Origin: Pseudoprimorskyibacter sp.
GTDB taxonomy: Bacteria > Pseudomonadota > Alphaproteobacteria > Rhodobacterales > Rhodobacteraceae
Assembly (NCBI GenBank): GCA_029251265.1
Contig: JAQXDR010000129.1
Span: 1 to 64,000 of the forward strand
Direction: 5' to 3'
Length of the DNA stretch: 64,000 nucleotides
Part shown: piece after piece, positions 45,809 through 54,790 of the stretch
Layout of the letters: each line of letters starts with the position of its first letter
Numbering within the stretch: the first letter of the stretch is position 1
The notes under the pieces: model-generated
Seen by the model: only the letters and a program-made list of their open reading frames with translations
What the model was told of the DNA's origin: nothing
Database searches by the model: none
Translations under genes and position numbers: made by a program

Positions 45809-46492
45809 ATGACACAAGGAACCGATCCGATCCACCCCCTCGATTGGCATGATACCCATACACCGGTCTCACGACGCTTTGATGATCCCTTTTTCTCGCT
45901 TCAGGATGGATTGGCAGAAACGCAGCATGTCTTTCTTGCGGGAAATGATCTGCCTGAGCGATTGCGCCCGGGATTTCATATCGCAGAGCTGGGCTTTGGC
46001 ACCGGTCTGAACTTGCTCGCAGCTTGGGCAATGTTTCGGACCACAGGGCTATCCGGCCAGCTGAATTTCACCAGCTTTGAAGCCTTTCCCATGTCAGCCC
46101 CTGATATCATGCGTGCTCAGGCTGCGTTTCCCGCGTTGGCGCCGCTGGCGGCCATATTGGCCCCCTTCTGGGCCAAAGGAGCCACCCGGATCGACCTTCC
46201 AGATTTAAAAGTCAATCTTGTGTATGGGGATGCCCGGCAGACTGTACCCTCGTGGTCCGGGCGTGCCGATGCATGGTTTCTGGATGGATTTGCGCCCGCC
46301 AAGAATCCGGAGCTGTGGGAGCCTGCCCTGTTACAAGCCGTCCACGATCACAGTGCATCCTTTGCAACCGCGGCGACCTATACCGCTGCCGGGGCTGTCC
46401 GGCGTGGATTGGAAGCCGCTGGATTTGTGGTGACACGTGTGCAGGGCTTTGGTCGCAAACGCCATATGACCCGTGCAGTGAGGTCCGAGTGA
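45809..46492 (+). CDS. mnmD: tRNA (5-methylaminomethyl-2-thiouridine)-methyltransferase, stand-alone MnmD
   Basis: A 227-residue methyltransferase equal to the N-terminal half of E. coli MnmC. HIAELGFGTGLNLLAAW binds SAM; DAWFLDGFAPAKNPELWEP is the family signature; TYTAAGAVRRGLEAAGFVV and GRKRHMTRA follow. It methylates nm5s2U in the wobble position of certain tRNAs. The oxidase partner appears to be the divergent gene on the left. Its stop overlaps the GTG of the DMT transporter gene. Confidence 0.92.
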   Translation: MTQGTDPIHPLDWHDTHTPVSRRFDDPFFSLQDGLAETQHVFLAGNDLPERLRPGFHIAELGFGTGLNLLAAWAMFRTTGLSGQLNFTSFEAFPMSAPDIMRAQAAFPALAPLAAILAPFWAKGATRIDLPDLKVNLVYGDARQTVPSWSGRADAWFLDGFAPAKNPELWEPALLQAVHDHSASFATAATYTAAGAVRRGLEAAGFVVTRVQGFGRKRHMTRAVRSE

Positions 46493-47355
46493 CAACACCA
46501 CCCGCGACGCAAACTTTGGGTATCACACTGATGATTGTGACGACATTTGTGTTTGCATTGCAAGACGGAGTGACACGGACGCTTGCCCATAATCTACCTA
46601 TTCCCGTGATTGTTATGGTGCGGTACTGGTTTTTTGCAATCTTTGCTTTGGTTGTATCGACACAGACCAGCGGAGGTCTGGTTGCCGTGGCGCGCAGCAG
46701 CGCCCCTTGGACCCAGATTACACGAGGCGTGATCCTTGCCATCGAAATGACTGTGATGGGGCTTGCTTTCCATGCACTTGGACTTGTAGCAACGCATGCG
46801 ATCTTCGCCTGTTACCCGTTGATTGTGGCGGCCCTGTCGATCCCCCTTTTGAAAGAGCGCGTAGGCTGGCGACGGTGGTTTGCCATCGGCGTCGGTTTTT
46901 TGGGAGTTTTGGTCATTTTACAACCCGGCAGTGGACTGTGGTCCCCCTATGCCACCCTGTCGCTGGCTTCGGCCATACTGTTTGCAATCTACAGTGTGCT
47001 GACGCGGCTCGTTTCACGCTACGACAGTCCGCAAACCAGTTTTCTCTGGACGGCTGTGACCGGGGCCGTTGTTATGACCGTACTGGGCGCGCTGACCTGG
47101 CAGCCTGTTCCCCCCGAGGCTTGGGGATGGCTGTCTGTGTTGTGTGTTTTAGGCGTGCTGGCGCATTACTTGCTGATCAAGGCCTATTCATTGGCCGAAG
47201 CCAGCGCCGTGCAGCCCTTTGCCTATTTTCAGCTGCCATTCACCAGCCTTTTGGGGGTCGTAGTATTTGCCGAACCGATCCCCGCCAATGTGGTGATTGG
47301 AGCAACGATCGTCGTTTTGGCGGGCCTGTTTACGCTAAGGCGCGCCCGCCAATAG
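46489..47355 (+). CDS. DMT-superfamily (EamA) transporter
   Basis: A 288-residue integral membrane protein with ten hydrophobic segments in two EamA repeats, for example ALGLVATHAIFACYPLIVAA and SLAEASAVQPFAYFQLPFTS. It exports or imports small metabolites; the substrate cannot be told. I start at the GTG that overlaps the mnmD stop (GTGA), because the longer frame lies wholly inside mnmD. Its 3' end overlaps the end of slt by 21 bases, tail to tail. Confidence 0.88.
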   Translation: MTTPPATQTLGITLMIVTTFVFALQDGVTRTLAHNLPIPVIVMVRYWFFAIFALVVSTQTSGGLVAVARSSAPWTQITRGVILAIEMTVMGLAFHALGLVATHAIFACYPLIVAALSIPLLKERVGWRRWFAIGVGFLGVLVILQPGSGLWSPYATLSLASAILFAIYSVLTRLVSRYDSPQTSFLWTAVTGAVVMTVLGALTWQPVPPEAWGWLSVLCVLGVLAHYLLIKAYSLAEASAVQPFAYFQLPFTSLLGVVVFAEPIPANVVIGATIVVLAGLFTLRRARQ

Positions 47356-49320
47356 GCCTGATCCTGTCAGTTCTTGTGAAAAAGGTCGGGGCAATGGGTT
47401 CAGGCCTAATCGCGCGCGGTAGACAGGCAGGCTTTCGGTGACCCGCATGACGTAATTGCGCGTCTCTTCGAAAGGAATAAATTCTACCCAATCCACGACG
47501 TCGACGTCTCGTGGGTCTCCATATAAACGCATCCAGCGTTCCGGGCGGCTTGGTCCAGCATTATAAGCGGCGGCTACAAGAACGGGATTACCTCCAAAAA
47601 GGCTCGCAAGCTCGGCCAGATAAGCGCCGCCTAACCGGATGTTATAGTCCACATCTGATAACAGCTTGCGCTGATCATATTGCAGGCGTTCTTTCTGGGC
47701 CATCTCGCGTGCGGTTCCGGGCATCAACTGCATCATGCCGCGTGCCCCTACCGGCGAGACGACCAACGGGTCAAATTCTGATTCCCTGCGCGCGATGGCC
47801 AGCATCATTTCCGGGGGAACGGGATGGGGTCGATCGGCCAATGGGTGCAGCGCATAGTACGGCCCCGCTATTTCCATACCATAGCGGGCGGCACGTTTGC
47901 CCAGCATAACCTGAATATGGGGCTGGCCCAGTTCTTCTAACAAGCGGGCCATTTGGCGTATCTGATCTTTATCCAGAGATTCGGCCAGATGGGTAAAGTA
48001 ACGCTCGGCAAGGCTGATCTCTCCACCTGCCAACAGCAAGATTGCAGCATCAAAAACGGATGAGCCAAGGAAGGGTGCAGCGGTCCACGGTAAAAAATCC
48101 TGTGCCCCGGACAGGTCTGGATCCAAAGGCAGATTGGCCCGTTCAGCTGCAAGCAGCCCGTAATAGGCGGTCTGATATTTGGCCGCTGTGGTATATGCGA
48201 CGCGGGCCTGATCTTGTTGCCGGGCAGCTTCATAGGCTCTGCCCAGCCAATAACCCGCACGAGCCAACGAAATAGGCGTGTCCACATCGGCGAGAAATCT
48301 GTTGAAATGTTCGATTGCCAGGTTGGGATCATTTTTTTGACGCAGGGCGATGAACCCGGCCAACCATTCCAAGGCGGCATAGTCGGTCCCTGTGCTCAAG
48401 CTGTGCCTTGCGGCCAGGCGGTACGCCAGATCGGTCTCGCCATCCCGCATCGCATTGCGTGCCAATGTGCGTCTGTGACGCGCCCACGGCTTTGGGCGCC
48501 CAAGGTCTTGGGGTTTTGCAGACCGCTCATCCAATAGCTTGGCCGCGTCACGCCAGCGCCCATTCCGCATACGCCATTCAAAACGTTCATAGGCCAAACC
48601 GGGGCTGTTTTGCGCCTCCGTACCCAATGCAGTGATTGCTCTGTCCACTCCGGTTTCGTCACTTCGCAGGCGCAGGCGAACCTCTGCCAGTGCGCGTGTC
48701 TGGGCATCGACAAGGCTCAACAATCCGCGCGCGTCCGCGCTCCAACCTCGCCACAGAGCTTCTTCGAGGCGCGTTTTGTGATGAGGCTGCAAAAGAGCAT
48801 CGTATTGTGTCAGGAATTCGCGGCGTTCATTTGTGGACATTTTCAAGGTTGTCCATGCACGGATCACAGCGTCATCTGCGGCTTTGGGATCTTCTGTTTC
48901 ACGCAAGGCGCGGGCGTGGGCCAGCGCGCCTGTTCCGGTGCGCGGCAATTGTTCTGCGAAAAAAGCCAAAAGCTGGTCTGCTGGCGCAGTGGCGATCGTG
49001 CCTTCGCTGCGCTGGCGCAGATAGGGCAATCCGGGCCAATCACTGTACATGTCGAGAAAATCAAAGACCTGCTGCGCTGTGCCCCGTCCGGCACGCAACA
49101 AATGCCAGTCAATGACAGCCATGGCGTTTGCACCGTCTTTCGCCGCGTGGCGGTAGGCGCTTTCCCAATTGTTTTTACGCACGTCATCCATGGCCTGACC
49201 GAGGGGACGTTTTTCCAAACTGTCCGCGTGCAAGAGCGTTGCCAGACACAATCCAACAAGAGCCAGGAGACAACTGGCCCACAGGTGCTTGCAATTTTTG
49301 GTTCGAAAAGGAATAGACAC
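47335..49320 (-). CDS. slt: Soluble lytic murein transglycosylase, Slt70 type
   Basis: A 661-residue periplasmic enzyme. After a signal peptide (LLALVGLCLATLLHAD) come about 450 residues of helical superhelix, then the SLT domain: LAIARRESEFDPLVVSPVGA with the catalytic Glu, ARGMMQLMPGTAREMA and LVAAAYNAGPSRPERWM. It cleaves peptidoglycan from chain ends, releasing anhydromuropeptides. Length matches Slt70. It is divergent from dapA, which supplies diaminopimelate for the same polymer. Confidence 0.93.
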   Translation of the reverse strand: MSIPFRTKNCKHLWASCLLALVGLCLATLLHADSLEKRPLGQAMDDVRKNNWESAYRHAAKDGANAMAVIDWHLLRAGRGTAQQVFDFLDMYSDWPGLPYLRQRSEGTIATAPADQLLAFFAEQLPRTGTGALAHARALRETEDPKAADDAVIRAWTTLKMSTNERREFLTQYDALLQPHHKTRLEEALWRGWSADARGLLSLVDAQTRALAEVRLRLRSDETGVDRAITALGTEAQNSPGLAYERFEWRMRNGRWRDAAKLLDERSAKPQDLGRPKPWARHRRTLARNAMRDGETDLAYRLAARHSLSTGTDYAALEWLAGFIALRQKNDPNLAIEHFNRFLADVDTPISLARAGYWLGRAYEAARQQDQARVAYTTAAKYQTAYYGLLAAERANLPLDPDLSGAQDFLPWTAAPFLGSSVFDAAILLLAGGEISLAERYFTHLAESLDKDQIRQMARLLEELGQPHIQVMLGKRAARYGMEIAGPYYALHPLADRPHPVPPEMMLAIARRESEFDPLVVSPVGARGMMQLMPGTAREMAQKERLQYDQRKLLSDVDYNIRLGGAYLAELASLFGGNPVLVAAAYNAGPSRPERWMRLYGDPRDVDVVDWVEFIPFEETRNYVMRVTESLPVYRARLGLNPLPRPFSQELTGSGLLAGAP

Positions 49321-49426
49321 AGATGGGATACTAATCTCTGTTTCGGTGGATTCAATCTTGGATCATGACATCGGCGGGGGTTTGCACCAGAACCGGAAAA
49401 AGCAATGCACTATATAGGAGCGTGAG

Positions 49427-50302
49427 ATGTTCAAAGGATCAATGCCTGCACTGGTCACGCCGTTTAAAGACGGCGCTGTGGATTTTGAAACGCTCAAATC
49501 GCTTGTGGACTGGCAAATCGCCGAAGGCAGCACCGGACTTGTTCCCGTAGGTACGACAGGGGAAAGCCCGACGTTGACCCATGACGAACACGAGGCCGTC
49601 ATCAAGGCGGTCGTGCAGCAGGCTGCCGGGCGTGTTCCCGTCATCGCCGGGGCAGGGTCGAACAATACCGCAGAGGCACGGCGTTTTGTGCAATTTGCCA
49701 AAGACGTTGGTGCGACTGCTGCACTTGTGGTGACACCGTATTATAACAAACCAACGCAGGCTGGTCTGATTGCGCATTTCGAATCTTTGAACGAAATCGG
49801 GATTCCGATCATCATCTACAATATTCCCCCGAGGTCTGTTGTCGACATGACACCGGACACCATGGGCGTGCTGTCAAAGCTGGAATTCATTATTGGTGTC
49901 AAGGATGCCACAGCGGATCTATCGCGGGTCAGCACGCAACGTATGACGTGCGGAGCAGATTTCGTGCAGCTTTCTGGCGAAGACGCGACCGCGCACGGGT
50001 TCAATGCCCAAGGCGGTGTTGGCTGCATCTCGGTGACAGCCAATGTGGCCCCCGGACTGTGCGCGCAGCTTCAACAGGCAACATTGGCGGGCGACTACGC
50101 ACAGGCATTACAGATCGCGGACAAGCTGATGCCACTGCATCACGCCATTTTCGCAGAGCCGGGTCTGAGCGGCGCAAAATATGGGCTCAGCCGTCTTGGG
50201 CGCTGTGTTAACGAAGTGCGGCTGCCCTTGCTCACCGTCTCGGAGAGCACTGCTGCGCAAATTGACGCCGCAATGGTCCATGCTGGACTGATAAGCGGCT
50301 AA
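49427..50302 (+). CDS. dapA: 4-hydroxy-tetrahydrodipicolinate synthase
   Basis: A 291-residue TIM-barrel aldolase condensing pyruvate with aspartate semialdehyde for lysine and diaminopimelate. Motifs: [54 protein letters not shown] and the Schiff-base lysine in IGVKDATAD. Full length, normal start. Followed by a strong hairpin. Confidence 0.97.
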   Translation: MFKGSMPALVTPFKDGAVDFETLKSLVDWQIAEGSTGLVPVGTTGESPTLTHDEHEAVIKAVVQQAAGRVPVIAGAGSNNTAEARRFVQFAKDVGATAALVVTPYYNKPTQAGLIAHFESLNEIGIPIIIYNIPPRSVVDMTPDTMGVLSKLEFIIGVKDATADLSRVSTQRMTCGADFVQLSGEDATAHGFNAQGGVGCISVTANVAPGLCAQLQQATLAGDYAQALQIADKLMPLHHAIFAEPGLSGAKYGLSRLGRCVNEVRLPLLTVSESTAAQIDAAMVHAGLISG

Positions 50303-50317
50303 TTTCATCTTCGACAC

Positions 50318-50351
50318 CCCCAACGGTCGAGCGTCGACTTGTCCGTTGGGG
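50318..50351. terminator. Hairpin downstream of dapA
   Basis: CCCCAACGG (50318-50326) pairs with CCGTTGGGG (50343-50351); a smaller TCGA/TCGA pairing sits inside the loop. It lies 15 bases past the dapA stop and about 50 bases past the end of the leftward SDR gene, so it may serve both. No U-run follows. Confidence 0.65.
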
Positions 50352-50399
50352 CGCTAAATCTCTTCGTATCTGACTGAATTTTTGCGGAAAAATCAGATA

Positions 50400-51167
50400 T
50401 TAGATAGCCGTCATACCCCCGTCAATCGCCAGTGTCTGGCCATTATAGAACGAGTTGTCCGGATCACATGCCCAAAGCATCGCCTGTACAACTTCGTCAA
50501 CTGTCGCGAGGCGCGGCGTTGGAAAGCGGGATGTAATCTTTGCATATGAAGTCGTGCGGTCATCGCCAGATCGTTTGCCCAAGATGTCGGCCATTTCCTC
50601 TACCATGGGGGTTTCGGCAAAGCTGGGACAGAGCGCATTTACTCTGACACCTGCCCGTGCGACTTCGGCAGCGGCGGAAACCGTCAGTCCTACCACTGCA
50701 TGCTTGGAGGCGGCATAGGCCGCCAAATGCGGGGCGCCCACCAGTCCGGCCACAGACGATACATTCAGCACAGCCCCCTGACCTGCCGCCACCATGACCG
50801 GCAATTGGTGTTGCATACCAAGAAAAACACCTTTGACGTTCACGGCCATAATCTTGTCGAACACGGCTTCTGGTATGTTTGGCAAAGGTGCATGAATCGC
50901 CGCAATCCCTGCGTTATTGATGGCAATATCAAGACGGCCCCACCGCTTTTTTATCCGGTCTGTATGTGCGGCATGGGCAGAGCTTTGCGTGACATCCAGA
51001 CTGTCAACGATGCAGTCGGTATCGTCTGGCACTGGCACTTTGCTATGATCAAGGTCCGACAGGGCCAGTATGGCCCCTTCAGCGGCAAAAGCACGCGCGG
51101 CGGCTGCGCCAAACCCACTGGCTGCACCGGTTATCTGCACCACCTTGCCATCAAACCGACCACTCAT
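50400..51167 (-). CDS. Short-chain dehydrogenase/reductase (last gene of acyl-CoA cluster)
   Basis: A 255-residue SDR: cofactor motif GAASGFGAAAARAFAAEGA, NNAGIA, SSVAGLVGAPHLAAYAASKHA with the catalytic Ser, Tyr and Lys, and a C-terminal GQTLAIDGG. The Asp after strand 2 (LSDLDHSK) favours NAD. Its ATG overlaps the stop of the kinase-like gene by four bases, so it belongs to the same transcript. In a 4-hydroxyacid scheme it could interconvert oxo- and hydroxyacyl groups; this is inference. Confidence 0.9.
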   Translation of the reverse strand: MSGRFDGKVVQITGAASGFGAAAARAFAAEGAILALSDLDHSKVPVPDDTDCIVDSLDVTQSSAHAAHTDRIKKRWGRLDIAINNAGIAAIHAPLPNIPEAVFDKIMAVNVKGVFLGMQHQLPVMVAAGQGAVLNVSSVAGLVGAPHLAAYAASKHAVVGLTVSAAAEVARAGVRVNALCPSFAETPMVEEMADILGKRSGDDRTTSYAKITSRFPTPRLATVDEVVQAMLWACDPDNSFYNGQTLAIDGGMTAI

Positions 51168-52183
51168 GCGCGCAATGCCTGCAGGCCGGCGTTGGCGAAC
51201 ATGGGCACATAAGCCCCAAGCTTCATAGCCCTTTCGGGATTTGACGCATTTCCATCCAATGCTCTTTTTTTCACACCCTGCAAAATCGCCCCCATTCTAA
51301 AAAACGCAAACGAGACATAAAAGCCAAAATCATCGATCTGACCCAAGCCGCGGCGCTGACAATAAGCTTTGACAAAATCATCATCAGACGGCAGCCCGAG
51401 CGTAACGCGGTCCACTCCGGCAAGGCCGCGGCCTTCGCGACCTTGTGGCATCTGCCATTGCATGATCACAGCCCCAAGATCAGCATAGGGATGGCCAAGG
51501 GTCGACAGTTCCCAATCCAGAACCGCCGCAATCCGACTGCCGCCTTCTGCAATGATAAGATTATCCAGACGGTAATCTCCGTGAACCAGCCGCCGCTGAC
51601 CGTCATCTGCAGGCAACCGTTGGGCCAGCACGTCAATCAGTTTGGTCATCTCGGCAATGTCTTCTGTTGCAGAAGCCAGATACTGTTTGCTCCACCGGCT
51701 AAGCTGACGTTCGAAGTAGTTTCCCTCTGGCCCATAATCCGACAGACCTACGGCCGTGATGTCCACGTCATGCAAGGCGGCCAGAACGCGGTTCATCTCA
51801 TCCATGATAGCGCCACGGCGATCCCGCGTCATATCGGGTAAAGTGGGGTTATCAAGGTTATCGCCCGCCACATGATCCATAATATAGAACATGGATCCTA
51901 TGACGGAATCATCGTCACACAAAAGATGCATAGCGGCGACGGGAACGGCGCTGTTTTCCAAGGCGCGCTGGACCCTGAACTCACGGTCCACCGCATGGGC
52001 AGATTTCAACAATTGTCCCGGTGGTTTGCGCCGCAATACATAACTGCCCGCATGTGTGTTCAGCCGAAAGGTCGGGTTTGATTGCCCCCCTGCAAATTTG
52101 ACCGCGGTGACGGGCCCATCAAAACCGGGCAGACGGCCAGCAACCCATTGCGCAACTGCTGCGGTGTCCGGATCAGCGTTCAT
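51164..52183 (-). CDS. APH-family phosphotransferase, ACAD10/11-N / LvaA-like
   Basis: A 339-residue kinase-fold protein: KFAGGQSNPTFRLNT, YVLRRKPPGQLLKSAHAVDR, catalytic LVHGDYRLDNLI and metal-binding VLDWELSTLGHPYADLG. This pattern is the one fused to the dehydrogenase in animal ACAD10/ACAD11 and found as LvaA in Pseudomonas putida, which phosphorylate 4-hydroxyacyl-CoA. Here it overlaps the dehydrogenase gene by 11 bases, which strongly suggests joint action. True aminoglycoside resistance is unlikely. Confidence 0.88.
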   Translation of the reverse strand: MNADPDTAAVAQWVAGRLPGFDGPVTAVKFAGGQSNPTFRLNTHAGSYVLRRKPPGQLLKSAHAVDREFRVQRALENSAVPVAAMHLLCDDDSVIGSMFYIMDHVAGDNLDNPTLPDMTRDRRGAIMDEMNRVLAALHDVDITAVGLSDYGPEGNYFERQLSRWSKQYLASATEDIAEMTKLIDVLAQRLPADDGQRRLVHGDYRLDNLIIAEGGSRIAAVLDWELSTLGHPYADLGAVIMQWQMPQGREGRGLAGVDRVTLGLPSDDDFVKAYCQRRGLGQIDDFGFYVSFAFFRMGAILQGVKKRALDGNASNPERAMKLGAYVPMFANAGLQALRA

Positions 52184-53405
52184 TCGTATATCGCTTTAGC
52201 TCGGCGCGGGCCACTTGACGTCGATGAACTGCATCGGGTCCATCTGCCAATCGCAAGGTGCGTACATGGGTCCACATCTGCGCCAGAGGAGTATCTTGGC
52301 TGATGCCCATGGCGCCGTGCATCTGCATCGCTTCGTCGATTACCTTGAGCGCCATCAGCGGGGCCACAACCTTGATCTGGCTGATCCAGGGCTGTGCTTC
52401 GCGGACCCCGGCTGTGTCCATCTTCCACGCAGCCTTAAGGCATAACAAGCGGGCCTGCTCTATTTCCATGCGCGCATTGGCGATAATATCAAAGTTAGCA
52501 CCCAACTGTGCGAGAGGCTTGCCAAAGGCCTGACGGCTGACAGAGCGGCGACACAACATTTCCAGTGCCGATTCTGCCTGTCCTATGGCGCGCATGCAGT
52601 GGTGGATACGTCCAGGACCCAGACGCCCCTGAGCGACCTCGAAGCCCCGACCTTCACCTAGAACAATATGGCTCGCGGGGATCCGCACATTTGTAAACCG
52701 GATATGCATATGTCCATGTGGTGCATCGTCATTGCCAAAGACCTGCATCGGACGCAGCACTTCGATGCCGTCCAGATCCGGATCCATCACGAACATGGTG
52801 TGTCGGGCGTGTTTGGCCGCATCCGGATCTGTCTCGGCCAGTAGGATATAAAGTCCACATCGTGGATCACCAGCACCGCTGATCCACCATTTTTCGCCAT
52901 TCAGGATATACTCATCGCCATCCCTGCGTGCCTCGAATGCCAATTGTGCGGCATCAGACGAGGCGGTGTTTGGCTCGGTCATCACATAGGCGCTGCGGAT
53001 GGTCCCGTCCAACAAGGGCGAAAGCCAACGGTCCTTCATCCATTGGGTGCCATAGCGTTCCAGAACTTCCATGTTGCCAGTATCCGGCGCGTTGCAATTA
53101 AACACCTCGGCTGCAATTCCGACTTTGCCCATTTCTTCGGCCAGATAGGCATATTCGACCGTTGTCAGCCCATAGCCCTGATCGCTACCGGTCAGCCAAA
53201 AATTCCACAGGCCACGATCCCGTGCTTTGGCCTTGAGGGTCTCCAGAATATCCAGTTGGCGGTCTGTATGCTGAAAACGGTCACCGGATGGATGACGGCC
53301 CACCTCTGCGTGAAACTCTACGTCGAGCGGAGCAATATCGTCTTGCACCATACGACGCACAGCGTCGATTAGCGGGCGGACGCGTTCGGTAATGCCTAGA
53401 TCCAT
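52173..53405 (-). CDS. Acyl-CoA dehydrogenase, ACAD11/LvaC-like
   Basis: A 410-residue flavoprotein. EVFNCNAPDTGNMEVLERYG, SAYVMTEPNTASSDAAQ, WWISGAGDPRCG, VLGEGRGFEVAQGRLGPGRI and MQMHGAMGISQDTPLAQMW are characteristic of the ACAD10/11 branch rather than of ordinary straight-chain dehydrogenases. With the adjoining kinase-like protein it would convert a 4-phosphoryl-acyl-CoA into a 2-enoyl-CoA in the known pathway. Electrons, if released, would go through ETF and ETF-QO, the latter encoded at the right edge of the window. Confidence 0.92.
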   Translation of the reverse strand: MDLGITERVRPLIDAVRRMVQDDIAPLDVEFHAEVGRHPSGDRFQHTDRQLDILETLKAKARDRGLWNFWLTGSDQGYGLTTVEYAYLAEEMGKVGIAAEVFNCNAPDTGNMEVLERYGTQWMKDRWLSPLLDGTIRSAYVMTEPNTASSDAAQLAFEARRDGDEYILNGEKWWISGAGDPRCGLYILLAETDPDAAKHARHTMFVMDPDLDGIEVLRPMQVFGNDDAPHGHMHIRFTNVRIPASHIVLGEGRGFEVAQGRLGPGRIHHCMRAIGQAESALEMLCRRSVSRQAFGKPLAQLGANFDIIANARMEIEQARLLCLKAAWKMDTAGVREAQPWISQIKVVAPLMALKVIDEAMQMHGAMGISQDTPLAQMWTHVRTLRLADGPDAVHRRQVARAELKRYTNER

Positions 53406-53417
53406 TTGGGTCTCCGA

Positions 53418-54335
53418 TTATGAGGTCCACTTTAGGTCCAGATCCTGCGCGGCTGCGGCGGCCTGGGTAAAGCGACGGGTTTGTGAAAATGCGTCAGGGA
53501 TAACCTGTGCGTCAGTGGGATCTGCAATTTGATCAAAGGCAGCTGCAACGGACTCGGGTGTCGGGTCAGTCAGCGTGACACCCTGCGTTTCGGTCACTTG
53601 GGTCACAGCAAAATGGCCGGCTCCCGCGGCCAAAATTGTCTTGGTCGGGGCGTTTTGGGATAACAGGTAAAGCAGCCCGGGCGTGATTGTTTCAGGCCTA
53701 AGAAGCGCGGCGGCCGCGTCTGGCAGCAAGCCCTCTGTCATGCGTGTGGCTGCTGTGGGGGCCAACAGGTTGACCCGAATGTCGTCGCGCGCGCCCTCGA
53801 TGGCCAGAACGTTCATCAGGCCCATCAGTCCAGCTTTGGCAGCCCCATAGTTGGATTGGCCAAAATTGCCATAAAGACCGGAGGCTGAGGAGGTCAACAC
53901 AATGCGACCGTAGCCCTGTGCACGCATATCAGACCAGACAGCCTGGCAACAGATCATAGCGCCGGTCAGGTGAACGGATATAACCTTGGCAAAGTCTTCG
54001 TGAGACATCTTGCCAAAGCTGCGGTCACGCAGAATGCCTGCATTACACACCAATCCATCAACGCGACCCCACGCTTGTTTGGCCATGTCTACCATATCCG
54101 CGACTGCCGCGGCGTCGGTGACATCCGCACCATGGGCTACAGCGACACCCCCTGCGGCAGTGATCTCTTCGACCACGCCCTGCGCTGCTTGGGACGCATC
54201 CAGAGCACCATCGGGCGTGACACCCAGATCGTTGACCACAACATACGCGCCGCGTTCCGCCAGTCCCACTGCATGTGAACGACCCAATCCCGCGCCGGCA
54301 CCCGTGACAATAAAGACCTGTTTGTCGAATTTCAT
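53418..54335 (-). CDS. SDR, peroxisomal multifunctional-enzyme (hydroxyacyl-CoA dehydrogenase) type
   Basis: A 305-residue SDR: FIVTGAGAGLGRSHAVGLAE, VVNDLGV, VCNAGILRDRSFGKMSHEDF and SSASGLYGNFGQSNYGAAKA. This is the sequence style of the dehydrogenase domain of MFE-2/HSD17B4, which oxidises (R)-3-hydroxyacyl-CoA; the extra C-terminal part after residue 255 also fits. ATG 54335 overlaps the stop of the MaoC gene, as expected for a hydratase/dehydrogenase pair. Confidence 0.9.
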   Translation of the reverse strand: MKFDKQVFIVTGAGAGLGRSHAVGLAERGAYVVVNDLGVTPDGALDASQAAQGVVEEITAAGGVAVAHGADVTDAAAVADMVDMAKQAWGRVDGLVCNAGILRDRSFGKMSHEDFAKVISVHLTGAMICCQAVWSDMRAQGYGRIVLTSSASGLYGNFGQSNYGAAKAGLMGLMNVLAIEGARDDIRVNLLAPTAATRMTEGLLPDAAAALLRPETITPGLLYLLSQNAPTKTILAAGAGHFAVTQVTETQGVTLTDPTPESVAAAFDQIADPTDAQVIPDAFSQTRRFTQAAAAAQDLDLKWTS

Positions 54336-54790
54336 AACGGTGCCTTGTAATAGCTGCGATTGATCCATCGTGCGGCGAGCGCCGGTTTGGCATGCCCGTC
54401 GATCTGGACCGTCACATCAGTGTGAAAGGTCACCTGACCGACTGTGTCGATATCTGCGTGCGCCAACGTAAATTGTCCGCGGATACGTGATCCTGACGGT
54501 ACAGGCGCCAAAAACCTGAGCTTGTCAAAGCCATAGTTCACGCCATGGGTTTCGTCGTCAACATGGGGCATGACTTGATAGTACATGGCCGATAACATCG
54601 CCAAGGTATGAAATCCATGCGCAATGGTGCCCCCATACGGCGTGTCGGCAGCCCGTTCGGGATCAATATGGATCCATTGCGGGTCATCGGTAAGACCCGC
54701 AAAGGCATCAATGCCCGGTTGGGTTAAAACCATCCAGCTTGTTGTGCCCAGATCAGAGCCCTCAAGGGCTTTTATCGCCGCGGGTGTCAT
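54332..54790 (-). CDS. MaoC-family (R)-specific enoyl-CoA hydratase/dehydratase
   Basis: A 152-residue hot-dog protein with the hydratase motif TDDPQWIHIDPERAADTPYG and GGTIAHGFHTLAML, containing the catalytic Asp and His. It would hydrate 2-enoyl-CoA to the (R)-3-hydroxy form used by the next enzyme. The frame is open far upstream, but ATG 54790 overlaps the stop of the preceding SDR gene (ATGA) and starts the recognisable fold. Confidence 0.9.
   Translation of the reverse strand: MTPAAIKALEGSDLGTTSWMVLTQPGIDAFAGLTDDPQWIHIDPERAADTPYGGTIAHGFHTLAMLSAMYYQVMPHVDDETHGVNYGFDKLRFLAPVPSGSRIRGQFTLAHADIDTVGQVTFHTDVTVQIDGHAKPALAARWINRSYYKAPL

Noticed and set aside
51164-52183. Aminoglycoside resistance gene
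   Set aside because: The APH fold is shared, but the sequence style and the overlap with an ACAD10/11-type gene point to acyl-CoA metabolism.
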